A stretch of DNA of 64,000 nucleotides from Cryptomeria japonica. Its lineage: Eukaryota; Streptophyta; Pinopsida; Cupressales; Cupressaceae. Made by a program: the position numbers and the translations under genes. The stretch lies in the NCBI RefSeq assembly GCF_030272615.1, contig NC_081407.1, positions 136,778,897 through 136,842,896 of the forward strand, written 5' to 3'. The notes below the pieces were generated by a model, which was not told the origin of the DNA, did no database searches, and saw only the letters and a list, made by a program, of their open reading frames with translations. Shown here piece after piece: positions 47,274-59,187 of this stretch. The stretch's first letter is position 1; each line of letters opens with the position of its first letter.

Positions 47274-48741
47274 TGTTGGCATTTCAATAAGGATATTGAG
47301 AAGGTTGTTGATGATTATGGATATAACTGATTATGGATGTTTACTGTTTTAATATTATTATTTTGTCATTGATGTCAAGATATTGATTTTCTAATTCAGT
47401 ATGATGTTTCCATATCTTAAGAAGTATGATTTGTTGAGTATAAAGATGTCGGTAAAAGACATAGAAAGAATGTGATGAATAAGGGGAGGAATAATTTATT
47501 CAATGGGCAACTATTACCAAGTTAGACAATGATGAGATCATGATGTTTATATTGTTTTGATATCCTACATATGTTGTTGATTGTAAGGTTGATACTATAC
47601 TATGTTACCGAGCAAAGAACCTAGTCGGTAAACCCTAAGGTTATCGCTATCGGTTAATGAAGGAATAATGTCTATCGAGTGAAGTTTAGTATTTACCGAG
47701 TTGCAACCGAGTAATAACAGAATGCATTGAATGAATAAAAGCATTATTTAATGAAGGAAGCTGATGAGATGGAATTGATTAAATGATTGGTATGCCGTGA
47801 ATGAAGTCTGTTAAAGAATCTATGGCAAAGGAAAATCTACAGGAAGATCTACAGCTCAGATTGAACCGCAATACCCTAGCACAAGTTCCAAGAAATGTAT
47901 GCAAGTTCCAAGGCAGGGTAAAACATTTTCAGATCGAAGGATACATTTAACCTAGTCAAGTTTGAAGATCTGATGGCTATGATTGATCATGGGAAATGTG
48001 ATCAAGGAGATTAAGCAGTTGGCAAATTGTTTATAAATAAGGAACTATTGATAAACAATGTATGTAGGCAAGTGTATGCATAGGGATGCTACTTAGTGAT
48101 TACCGAGAACAGAAGCTTGAAGACCTGTTTGATTAACAGAGTATAGAGCCCTGTAGATGGACAAGATAAGTCCTATTGTGTTGAGCAAATAAGAATCTGC
48201 TTCAGCATTTTTAGATGTGAAGTTGCAGATAGATTTTTTTTATTACTGTTATTTTGTAAAGTAATAGAAAATCTCTTAACCGAGTGGACTTAAAAGTCTT
48301 ATCTGCAAAACCCTCTAGCAAGGTGACATTCTGATTGAGTGTTTGAAATCCTTTAACAAGGTCACTTCTAACAAGGTGAAGATCATAACAGATCTAAGAG
48401 AAATCCCTTAACCAGGTCACATCTAGCAATGTGTTTGTAATCTTTAACATGATTTTCTTTTAACCAAGCATACTCTAGAAGAGTATATTTCTTAGTGGGT
48501 CCGAAATCCCATAGTGGTTTTTCCCTTTTTGGGTTTCCATGTTAAATCTAGTGTTATGAGTGTTATGATGTTTATATTCTTTTGAGTTTGCATGTTTAGC
48601 AATTTTGGTTATATTACTGAAGTATATGTTACCGAGGTTGAATCTGTTGTTTTTATGAAAGATTAAGTTTGTATGATTCACCCCCCCCTCTCATCTTGTT
48701 AGCTTGGCATCTGTACTTAACATTAAGTATTAGAACTATCA
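47274..48741 (+). repeat. Element C 5' LTR
   Basis: TGTTGGCATTTC..AGAACTATCA. Probable TATA box TATAAATAA at 48032-48040. The CCTTTAACAAGGT/CCCTTAACCAGGT motif series is at 48270-48480, the GTGGTTTTTCCC box at 48520-48532, and the CACCCCCCCCT tract near 48679. Confidence 0.92.
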
Positions 48742-48743
48742 AT

Positions 48744-48755
48744 TGGTATCAGAGC
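48744..48755 (+). promoter_or_regulatory. Element C primer-binding site
   Basis: TGGTATCAGAGC, two bases after the LTR; initiator methionine tRNA type. Confidence 0.93.
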
Positions 48756-48806
48756 TTTGGACTCCGGAAGAAAAGGTTTAAAGGTACTTGAGGCAAAGAT
48801 CCAAAG

Positions 48807-49644
48807 ATGTATAAGAGGGATGCACTGAAGCTGAACAAGTCAAGTTTCTCTACACGGCAGAAAAGGATGAAGCTACACCTATCAGGATTTGGAGAATATG
48901 TTGTATATTATCTGGAGAATGATTTCATTACACCGAGAACCTATCCATTGACAATGGAAGAGATAAAGGCAAATTAAGAACATATTAGAGAAATGATTGA
49001 AATAACATCTGCACTGACCGACTCAAAGTTTAATGATCTAGAAGGCTGCAATGATGCAAAGGCAATGTGGGACAAGCTCATATCTGTGTATGGTGGTGAT
49101 GAACATGTTCAAAGAGAAAAAGTGGACAGTTTAAGAGGACAAATTGAATTTATGAGGATGAATGAAGGTGAGAACATAACCCAGTACAACACAAGACTAA
49201 AGGAGATTGTCAATCAAATCAAAGGAGCAGGTGGAACTATTAAAGAAAAGGATATAACAAGTAAGTTGTTAAGAACCCTTCTACCAGCTTATGCAATCCA
49301 AGTCTCTACAATCAATGAATTGAGGTCTATACCCAATATGCCAGTTTCCTTGGATGCTACTATTGGTAAGCTACATGCATTTGAGTTAAGTAATTTTGAT
49401 AATAGTAGGTCATTGGTAAATAAAGTTGAATCTGCATTTAGTTCTTTTCATATTGGTGAATCTGATGATTACAATGATAGAATGAGTAAGTACACTGAAG
49501 GGGATCACAGTGGAGCAAGTGAGAGATTTCGCAAGAACATGGAAAAAGTGCACAAATTGTATGAGGAAATCAGAAAGCAAGAAGAGTTTGAAGAACTATT
49601 AGCCAGAAGGTTACCGAGAGGCAAAGGTAAGTATAAAGGAAAAT
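48807..49644 (+). pseudogene. Element C Gag, N-terminal and capsid part
   Basis: ATG 48807 (MYKRDALKLNKSSF), a TAA at 48975-48977 where CAA would fit, then an open frame with the UBN2 capsid signature: CNDAKAMWDKLISVYGGDEHV, INELRSIPNMPVSLDATIGK, FEELLARRLPRGKGKYKGK. It breaks just before the zinc knuckle, where element D inserted; the knuckle resumes at 57361. Confidence 0.88.
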
Positions 49645-51855
49645 TGTTAAGTCTCGGAGACAACTAAGAGGGGGGGTTAATTAATTCCGGGTGGGAATCA
49701 TATCATAGGGTTCCCGGTTGGGGATTGGATGGGCTTATGTACGACTATCTATCTGGTTGGGAAGTGGGGAACCGATCTGGGGGAAGTGAAAGAAAGGGAA
49801 GAGGCTTGCTTGCTTTAATATGTCCAACTATTCCGCCGAGCAGTCCAAAACATGAGATCCTTGCTCTTTGTCTTCTCGCCCTCCCGGGTGCACGCGATAA
49901 AAAGTAGTCTATACCGGATTAGTATCCCACCTCTCCAATTCCTGCCTCTCACGCCTCTCTCTCCGGCGATGCCATACCCGGAACTCTTCTGCCCGTTGGT
50001 CGAGTGGATTCCGGGTGGGGGGGCCCCTACTATTCTATGGTAGCGGGTGGGTGGGAAGCAATAGTGGTCGAGTCGGCCTCCCCAACACGAAATATGAGTC
50101 TTTCATCTACTACTGCCGCAAGTACCCGTCCCACGCACCAACTCCTTCTCATTCCCGCCTTGCCCCATCTCCAGCAGTCGCCGGGTAATCCGAACGAGTC
50201 AATGATCCGAAAAGTGGTCCATCCTACACCATAAACCTATATCTAGCTGCTGATGGAGGGGATTTTCGTGCGCCCGAGAACGAGATTCCCAACTAGAGTT
50301 CCCTAGTTAATCTACCTCTGCCAAACCTGCTAGAATCGAGAACTATGCGGGTTGGGTGGGAAACTCGAGTTGGGAAGCAGGGTGGGCCCCTACGAGAATA
50401 TACCTCCCGGGAGGCGGCTGGCAGGAGGAGGCTATGGAGCCCCTACCATTCTATAGGTAGTCGGTAGATCCCTACTATTCGGCAAGGGGTGGGGACCGGG
50501 TGGGAGGAGATAGATGGGAGGGAGTTTTTTTTTCCTTTCATGTAGTGTAGTTTCTGATCTAACTAGAAACGCCAATGCCTACTGCCCTATACTCTATATA
50601 GAACTCATCGGATGGATATGGATGCCCAGGCCCATATACGAAAGAGAAGGGGAGAGGGCTATAGCTATAGTTGCCCCAGATACAGATAGGGCCCCAACCC
50701 ATATGAGTGGGTAGTGGGTGGGCGGGGGGTATAGAATCTTTTCATCCCGATGGACTCTGGATAGTCGCCCCATAACTGTAACTGTCGATCGAGTGGGGTG
50801 AAAGGTCCTCGTCCTATCGCGGCGGGTGGCGGCTATTCTAGTTGGCAACGGGAGAGGCCCCCTCAGATATTGATATTGGGCCAACCATATATATATCATA
50901 TATATATAGCCGCCCATGAAGACCAGTGAATAGAGTAGTAGCGGTGGTGGGGAAGACATAGGGCCAGACGACTGGGCTGTGAGCGGAGAGCGGAAGGCCG
51001 ATCAATCCTGGAAACCCTGTAAGGGGAAAAACCACGGTGGGAAACCTTACCCACAATCAGATGATACTACTGTAGATAGTAAGTGTACATAAATGGGGTC
51101 TGCACATGCAGAAAGGCCAACAACCTAGAGCTCACTGCTCAAACACAAAAAGGGAGTCACACTGACTACAGTTGGATGGTTAAATCCAATAAGAATGTAC
51201 TGCACAAAATAGCATCTTCATATGCTGGATACAGTACCGGTGTAATGCTGATATGCTTCTACAAAAACCTAGCTTCACCTTCAAATGATGTCTTCGTGTA
51301 TAGCTCTGCTTAATCTCAAATATACCTTCTCTTAATTATTTTTCGTACTCCACATTCGATCTTACAAATAAGATCTTACATTTATACCATAACCTAAGAC
51401 CAATTTTAGTATGTCGGCTCTACAAGATATTACAATAAAAACATTTTACAAGCAATATAATATCCAATGCAATAACTGATTAAACATGTCGGCTTAATGC
51501 ATTTACAACAATAATAAATCATCTCCATAGCATGCCATGTTGATCTAGAAAAGATAAACTTGTCGGTGTAACCCTAGGTAACCCTGGACCTATTTGCCGA
51601 TAAAAGAAAATATGCAAATATGAATATACCAATGATTAATTCTTCAAAACAAAGTGTCCACATGATGTCTTCAACATTACCAAGTGTCTTCCATATCATT
51701 CCAAGTGTCGGTGATCATTATGTCCTGCTGGTGAACCATATACCAGTAACTGTGCAATAGTTACTTTCTTGCCGGTGAATGCTACTGGATCTCCAAAGTG
51801 CTAGTGTTTTAGTAGGTGTTGACATCAATGACAAAACCATACCAAAATAACAACA
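49645..51855 (-). repeat. Element D 3' LTR, enlarged by a foreign block
   Basis: 49645-49685 matches the start of 56450-57359, and 51011-51855 matches the rest. Between them a GC-rich block replaces about 180 bp of LTR. The end AATAACAACA adjoins the polypurine tract. This copy keeps about 165 bp (51630-51778) that the other LTR has lost. Confidence 0.85.
49686..51010. other. GC-rich foreign block in the element D LTR, possibly mitochondrial
   Basis: 1.3 kb with composition unlike the surroundings: repeated CGGGTGGG, CCTACTATTCTATGG and GGTCGAGT words, GC-rich stretches and one ATATATAT palindrome (50887-50909). No LTR, TIR or target duplication is seen, and open frames are short. It resembles plant mitochondrial intergenic DNA in style, but I cannot identify a gene. 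It could be filler DNA captured at a break. Confidence 0.5.
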
Positions 51856-52165
51856 ATCTCCCCCTTTGGCATTGATGGCAACACAAGATGGAAAAACCAT
51901 CAAAGTGCCAAAATAGAAATGCCAAAAACCAAAAATCAACAATCTCTCCAAAAAGATCATAACCAAAATACAAAGAGTAATAGTCTCTCTCAAACAACAA
52001 TCTCTCCCCCTGGGACCAACATGTGTTATCCAAAAGTTCTCTTAACAATTAATGTGTTTTTCCATAGATATCTCTCCCCCTTTGACATCAAATGAAAAAG
52101 TAATAAAACCAAGTTCATATAGAAAATACCAATCAATTCAATATACCAACTACTCCCCCTGAGAA
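51856..52165 (-). promoter_or_regulatory. Element D polypurine-tract cluster
   Basis: The minus strand reads GCCAAAGGGGGAGAT directly before the LTR (plus 51856-51870). Other GGGGGAGAGAT and AGGGGGAGT tracts are at about 52003-52012, 52071-52081 and 52152-52161. Confidence 0.75.
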
Positions 52166-52239
52166 GTAGCTTCCTCATCAAAGACCGGAGTAAAAGATTT
52201 GTCTTTTAATTTTCCCGGTTGATGACAATCATCAACTAT

Positions 52240-53798
52240 CTAAGTCTCTACCGGTGGTGGTATGACTCCAAGCTGATCTCTGAGATATTCAAAAGTCTCC
52301 TTAGGCAAAGGTTTTGTGAAAATATCTGCAAGTTGTTCTTTAGTATTCACATAAACCAGTTTTATCTCTTTTTCTTCAACTTTTTCCCTTAGAAAATTCA
52401 ATTTGATAGAAACATGTTTTGTTTTAGAATGTAATACCAGATTCTTAGATATATCAATTGTTGCATTGTTATCACAATATATAGTAATAGGTTCCTTGCA
52501 TTTTACCTTTATGTCTTTCATCATTTGCTTAAGCTATAGTACCTATGTATAGTTAGTTGCTGCTGCAACATATTCTTATTCTGCTGTTGATAAAGATGTA
52601 CAACTCTATTTCTTACTCAACCAAGAAACTAATCTCTTTCCAAGAAAGAATGCTCCGCCGGTGGTGCTTTTTCTATCATCCACATCTCTTGCCCAATTTG
52701 CATCTATGTATGCACATAGATCAAAATTTTTATCTCTAGGATACCATAATCCAAGATTTGCAGTGCCTTGTAAGTACCGAAAAATCCTTTTTACTATTGA
52801 TTCATGATTTTCTCTAGGATTACTTTGAAATCTAGAAACAATACATACTGCATTCATAATATCAGGTCTAGTTTGTGTCAAATACAGTAAACCTCCTATC
52901 ATAGATTTGTATCTAGTTGGATTAACAGGTGTAGATTCATCCCTTTGAGATAATTTGTCATTTGTAGTCATAGGTGTGCTTACCAGTTTAGAGTTCTCCA
53001 TCCCAAATTTCTTTAGTAACTCTTTCAAGTACTTGGATTGACTAAAAAATATACCTTTGTCAATCTGTGAAATCTGCAATCCTAAAAAGTATTTTATTTC
53101 TCCAATCATAGACATTTCAAATTCTTGCTGCATTTTAATAGAAAATTCTTTACATAATCCATCTTCTCCTCCAAAGATTATATCATCAATGAATACTTCT
53201 ATAATCAAGATATCATCATTAGTTATTTTGTAATATAAATTGTTGTCTACATTTCCTTTGTAAAACCAATCTTTAAAAGATACTTATCCAATCTAGCATA
53301 CCAAGCTCTTGGGGCTTGTTTCAATCCATACAGAGCTTTTCTTAACCTGCAAAACATATCATTGTCATCTGTCAAAGAAAATCCATTAGGTTGTTCAATA
53401 TAAACTTCCTCTTCAAGATCTCCATTCAAGAATGCACATTTAATATCCATTTGATAAACTTTGTAGTTCTTGTGAGCTGCAAAAGCCAAGAATAATCTGA
53501 TTGCCTCAATTATAGCTACCGGTGCAAAGGTTTCATTATAATCAACTCCTCCTTTTTTAGAATATCCCTTACACACTAGTCTTTCTTTATTTATGACAAC
53601 CTTACCATCTTCATTAAGTTTGTTTCTAAATACCCATTTGGTTCCAATTACATTTTTATCTTTAGGCTAGGGAACTAATGTCCAAGTATTATTTTTCTCA
53701 ATTTTTTCTAGTTCTTCTTCCATAGCTTTAATCCAAAATTTATCTTCACATGCCTCATTAACAGATGATGGTTCAATTTGAGAAATAAGACATACCTC
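52240..53798 (-). pseudogene. Element D reverse transcriptase and RNase H
   Basis: RT begins in the 53577-53798 stretch (MEEELEKIEKNNTW), continues at 53247-53576 (ETFAPVAIIEAIRLFLAFAA, CRLRKALYGLKQAPRAWYAR), then shifts frame by one base near 53250. 52606-53208 holds FIDDIIFGGEDG, the catalytic pair, and YKSMIGGLLYLTQTRPDI. RNase H continues at 52240-52524 (TIYCDNNATIDISKNLVLHS, KEQLADIFTKPLP). Stops between the pieces fit CAG to TAG or TGG to TAG. Confidence 0.9.
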
Positions 53799-55409
53799 TT
53801 AATTTGCCAATCTTCTTCTTGTCATAACTCTTTTAAATTTGTTTCCAATTATCTGATCTTCAGAATGATTCAATTTTACATACCGGGGTGTCTTAGTTTG
53901 TTGTTGTTCTTCAATTACTATGGAATCCTCTGATGGTACCGGGGTAATTGGATCTTCATTCTGTACCGATGGATTTAGTGTAGGTTCATTTGTCACAATT
54001 TCTGTTGCTGGTTCAGAGTCTATATAACTTGAAGTTCCTCTGAATTGTTCATCAATCTTTACATTTGTACTCTCAACAATTTTCTACAATCTCTTGTTAA
54101 AACATCTATATGCCTTGCTCTTAGATGAATAACCAAGAAATATTCCTTCATCACTTCTAGGATCAAATTTGCCAATATACTCATCTCTTCTAATATAACA
54201 TTTACTTCCAAAGATTCTGAAATACTTAAGAGTAGGAGTATTACCAAACCATAGTTCATGAGGGGTCTTACTGATTTCACCTTTGATGTGAACTTTGTTG
54301 AATGTATAGACGGCTGTGCTAACTGCTTCTCTCCAATATACATGTGGTAAATTTTCTTTAGATAGCATACTTCTTGCTGCATCCAAGATAGTTCTGTTTT
54401 TCCTTTCAACAACTCCATTCTGCTGTGGTGTCCAAGGTGCTGATAACTATCTTCTGATTCCATTCACTTCACAAAATGTATTAAAATCCTTAGATGTGAA
54501 TTCTCCTCCTTGATCTAATCTTAAACATTTGATTTTCTTATCGGTTTCATTTTTGACCATTGCTTTGAATAGTTTGAACTTTCCCAATGCTTCTGATTTT
54601 TCTCTGAGAAAAGTAACCCAACACATTCTAGAATAATCATCAATAATTAGCATGAAATATCTATCACCTTGTAAGCTTTTAGTTCTAGCTGGACCACATA
54701 AATCAGTGTGAATCAAATCAAGAGCATTATTGGATTTTTCCGGAATACTTTTGAAACTAGCTCTTACTTGTTTTCCAAATTGACATTCTTTACATATTGT
54801 ATTCTGATGTTTCACAATTTTAGGTAGATCTCTAGCTGCCTTAGAAGTACTAATTTTCACCATGCAATCAAAGTTTACATGATAGAGTCTCTTATGCCAT
54901 AACCAACTTTCATCTATATGTGTAATCAAGCATGCCTTTTCACTGTTATTCAAATGAAAGATATTACCTCTAGTCTGATTACCGATTGCAATTTCTAAAC
55001 TAGTTCTGTTCATGATTTTGCATTTTCCATTCTTAAATTGTAAATGAAATCCTTTCTCAACCAATTGACCAACAATTAGAAGATTATGCTTTAATCCTTC
55101 AACATAGTAGACATTATCAGTGTTATACTTACCATCAAGAGATATTGTACCCTTACCTTTGATTGAACAGGCTTTGTCATCTCCAAATCTTACTAAACCT
55201 CCATTGTATTCGTGAAAGTTCAAGAATTTACCTTTGTCTTCTATCATATGATGTGAGCATTCTGAGTCAATGATCCATTCATCCTTTACTTCAACCTTAG
55301 CTACTTGGGCTTGTTCTACCGGTTGAGCAGTAGGTGCCGGTTGATCTTCTATTATAGCAACAAAAACCCATCCATTGTCTACTGGATCCTCATCAAAATC
55401 ATCAGTCAC
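53799..55409 (-). pseudogene. Element D protease and integrase
   Basis: Protease: EWIIDSECSHHMIEDKGKF, with Asp-Ser-Glu in place of Asp-Ser-Gly. The GAG-pre-integrase zinc region (LWHKRLYHVNFDCMV, CKECQFGKQ) follows. The integrase core has LIIDDYSRMCW, RLDQGGEFTSKDF and, after a TAG near 54447, NGVVERKNRT. DEGIFLGYSSKSKAYRCF ends at a TAG (near 54084). An acidic linker reaches PRYVKLNHSEDQIIG. All in one frame. Confidence 0.9.
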
Positions 55410-55463
55410 ACCTTCATCAGCAATGTAAAAAGATTTGTCTTTGTTCTTCTTAAATCTGTATCT

Positions 55464-56393
55464 CTAATATTTAGGATTATGCTTGTATGTTCTTCTAGCT
55501 TCTTCTCTTAGTCTAGCATGTCTATTAGGGTATCTCGAAGCCATATGACCAATCTTATTGCAGTTAAAATATTTAAAGGGTGCTTTACCTTCATACTTAC
55601 TTCCAATTGGACCTTTTGGCATTTTCCTTGCAAATAGTGCTTCAAGTTCTTCAAGTTCTTCATTCTCCTTCCTAGTTTCTTCAAGTTCTCTTGCATAAAA
55701 GGCTTTCCAATCTGATTAGTCAAATGATGGAGCAAATGATGTTGATGCTTTAAAGGCCAAATCTGTCTTTATAGTAGCAACAAGACCAAATTCCTCAATT
55801 TCGAAAGCTAAAAGTTTTCCAATCAATGTATCCCTAGTTACTGATGTATTAAGCATTGTTCTCAACTCATTTATAGCAGTAACCTTCATTTTATATGCCG
55901 GTGGCAATCCTCTTAAGATTTTTGAAACAATTTCATCCTCACTCAAGGTTCCTCCACAACATTTAATACCCAAAACAATTTCATTTACTCTTTCCATAAA
56001 AGCAAAACTCCTTTCATCTTCTTCCATTTTCAAATCTTCATACCTAACTCAGAAGCTTTCAAGTTTTGCAATCTTGACTATGGAGTCTCCTTCATTTAGT
56101 GTTTCCAAATGATCCCAAATAGCTTTAGCAGTAGACCTATCTGATAATCCCATGATTTGTTGATCTAATAATGCACTCAAAAGTGCTTCTCTTGCTTTGC
56201 AATCATTCTCCTCATCTTTAGCTAAGGTAGTTGGAGCAGTCTGACCAGCTATAGTAGCAGTATAACCATTCTTTGTAACTTCCCAGATGTCTTTATCAAT
56301 GCAATTTAGGTGTTTCTCCATTCTGATCTTCCATATTCCATAGTTGGTTCCATCAAGTTTAGGAGTGTCCTTCCTGAAATAATTAGTAGTCAT
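55464..56393 (-). pseudogene. Element D Gag
   Basis: MTTNYFRKDTPKLDGTNYGI starts at 56393. The UBN2 capsid region spans 55716-56393 with one TGA (near 56048, CGA-type). After a TAA (about 55713) the same frame continues through ELEELEALFARKMPKG to the knuckle YFNCNKIGHMASRYPN, whose first and last Cys are now Tyr. A TAG near 55466 follows. Confidence 0.88.
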
Positions 56394-56435
56394 TGGATCT
56401 CCTCAAGTTGTTAAACTTCTGCAAAAGAGGACTAA

Positions 56436-56447
56436 GCTCTGATACCA
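56436..56447 (-). promoter_or_regulatory. Element D primer-binding site
   Basis: Minus-strand TGGTATCAGAGC, two bases from the LTR. Confidence 0.93.
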
Positions 56448-56449
56448 AT

Positions 56450-57359
56450 TGTTAGGTCCTAGAGACAATTGAGAGGGGGGAGGGGGTGAATCAGTTGTCT
56501 AATAAATTCAAACCAAAAATAACTTAACCAACTTGATGCTTAATGGCGGTAAACAAGTTAAGTATGCTGGTAGATAGTGTTAACAGTTAATTGCTATACC
56601 GGTAAAGATTAATGCATGAAACATGAACACAAAGTCATCCATAACACATAACACCAATATTTGTACATGGAAACCCTGTAAGGGGAAAAACCATGGTGGG
56701 AAACCTTACCCACAATCAAATGATACTACTATAGATAGTAAGTGTACATAAATGGGGTCTACACATGTAGAAAGGCCAACAGCCTAGAGCTCACTACTCA
56801 AACACAAAAAGGGAGTCACACTGACTATAGTTGGATGCTTAAATCCAATAAGAATGTATTGCACAAAATAGCATCTTCATATGCTGGATTCAGTACCAGT
56901 GTAATGTTGATATGCTTCTACAAAAACCTAGCTTCACCTTCAAATGATGTCTTCGTGTATAGCTCTACTTAATCTCGCATATACCTTCTCTTAATTCTTT
57001 TTCACACTCCACATTCGATCTTACAAATAAGATCTTACATTTATACCATAACCTAAGACCAATTTTAGTAGGTCGGCTTTACAAGATATTACAATAAAAA
57101 CATTTTACAAGAAATATAATATCCGATGCAATAACCAATTAAACATGTTAGCTTAATGCATTTACAACAATAATAAATCATCTCCATAGCGTACCATGCT
57201 GATCTGGAAAAGATAAACCTACCGGTGTAACCCTAGGTAACCCTAGACCTATTTGCCGGTAAAAGCAAATATGCAAATATGAATGCTGCTAGATCTCCAA
57301 AGTGCTAGTGTTTTAGTAGGTGTTGACATCAATGACAAAACCATACCAAAATACCAACA
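56450..57359 (-). repeat. Element D 5' LTR
   Basis: 910 bp, TGTTAGGTCCTAGAG..AATACCAACA. It lost about 165 bp between two GAAT copies near 57280 compared with the 3' LTR. G run GAGAGGGGGGAGGGGG at 56471-56486. Confidence 0.9.
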
Positions 57360-59187
57360 AAAACTACCTTTGAAATGTTTCAATTGTGATAACATAGGAC
57401 ATATGGCTTCTAACTGTCCTGACAAAGGTTCTACTGAAAAGAGAGATTACCGAGATGACATACAGAAAGATAATCATTACAGAGGACACCGAGACTTCAA
57501 AAGAAGAGATAGAAAGTCATGCCTAATAGCTGATGAGGAATCCAATGATGATAAATCAGATGAAACTGATATAGAGGAAGTAGTTTATGTGGCTATCAAA
57601 GATGGATCAGATGAAGAAAGGTATGAAGAAAAAGCCCTAATATCTCACATAAATAATAATGATTCTTGGATCATAGATAGTGGATGCTCACATCACATGA
57701 TAGGTGATAAAGACAAATTTGTTACATTAGAAGATTATGATGGAGGTTATGTAAGATTTGGTAATGAAGCACCATGTCTGGTAAAAGGTAAAGGATCCAT
57801 AACACTTCTTGACAATGCAAAATGTAATGATGTTTATTGGGTTGAAGGTTTGAAATACAATTTGTTGAGTGTAGCACAACTAAACAACATAGGTTACCAA
57901 ATAGAATTTCAGAAAGGAATTGTCAAAGTTCATGACAAGCATGGAAAGTTAGCTGCTACCGGGACACAAACAATAGGTAACACATTTCACTTTGACTCAA
58001 CTCAGAACAAGTGTTTGTATGCAAAGATAGATGAGACCTGGTTATGGCATAAAAGGTTTTGTCATGTAAATTTTGATAATCTGATCAAGATAAGCAAGAA
58101 GCACCGAGTAAGAGGTCTACCAAGTTTGGAAAAACTTGAGAATGCTATGTGTCGAGGATGCCAAATGGGTAAGATGACAAGATCAAGATTTACAAGTAAG
58201 TCCTACACTTCTAAGGGAATTTTAGATCTTGTGCACACTGATCTTTGTGGTCCTATGAAAGTTCCAAGTTATTATGGTGATAAATATTTCATATTATTTG
58301 TGGATGATTATTCAAGGATGATGTTAGTTATGTTTTTAAAAGAAAAATCAGAAGCTTTTCAAATGTTTAAATGGTATAAGGCAAGAGTTGAAAATGAAAC
58401 AGAAAGACAACTGAAATGTCTGAGATCAGATAGAGGAGGAGAGTTCACATCTGATGAGTTCAACTTATTCTACAATGATCATGGTATAAAAAGACAACTC
58501 TCTGCACCGAGAACTCCACAACAAAATGGAATTGCTAAGAGAAGAAATAGATCTATTGTGGATTGTGCCAGAACCCTGATGATTGAAAAGAAACTGCCAC
58601 AAACATTTTGGAGAGAAGAAATAAGCACAATAGTTTACACCCTGAACCGAGTACAACTGAAGAAAGGAACTTTGAAGACACCATATGAAATCTGGTATGA
58701 CAAGAAACCTAATGTAAGTTATTTTAAAATCTTTGGAAGTAGATGCTATGTTCATAAAGATGATAGAAATGGAAAGTTTGATCAGAAAAGTGAAGAAGGA
58801 ACATTTCTTGGTTATTCTTCTAGAAGCAAAGCATTTAAATGTCTGATCAAATCATCTAACAAAATTGTAGAAAGTGCAAATGTGAAAATTGATGAATTTG
58901 CAGAAAGAAATGATGAAGGAAATTGCAAGGAACTAGAAGATTATGATGAATTTGTCTATGTTCAACTGACAAGTCTTACCGAGAGAAATGTTGAAGGAAA
59001 TGAAGAGAATATCCAGTTACCAAGTGATGAAGAAGATCATACCGAGCCTATATTAGCCAAGTATATCATAAGACATCATGCATCAAGTCAGATTATAGGA
59101 GATAAGAATGATCCAGTGATGACAAGGAACAAACTAAGACAGAACACATGTCTGATATCTGAATTTGAACCGAGGATAGTGAAATAG
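57360..59187 (+). pseudogene. Element C Gag zinc knuckle, protease and integrase
   Basis: The knuckle CFNCDNIGHMASNC is intact. Protease DSWIIDSGCSHHMIGDKDKF keeps Asp-Ser-Gly. The zinc region (LWHKRFCHVNF, CRGCQMGKM) and integrase core follow (FVDDYSRMMLV, RSDRGGEFTSDEF). The catalytic Glu position reads Lys (NGIAKRRNRS), so the integrase is dead. GTFLGYSSRSKAFKC and an acidic linker reach a TAG at 59185. The open frame starts in the D LTR only by chance; element C sequence begins at 57360. Confidence 0.92.

Larger units (their letters stand above)
49645..57359 (-). mobile_element. Element D: Ty1/copia retrotransposon inside element C
   Basis: 7.7 kb between gag pieces of C. Termini are TG..CA, flanked by AAAAT (49640-49644) and AAAAC (57360-57364), a 4-of-5 target duplication. 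Minus-strand gag, protease, integrase, RT and RNase H. One frame runs from 56393 to 53247 with stops, then a single frameshift and a second frame to 52240. Confidence 0.93.

Noticed and set aside
50514-51056. Short open frames in the GC-rich block
   Set aside because: Few stops are expected in GC-rich DNA; no motif or start context supports a gene.
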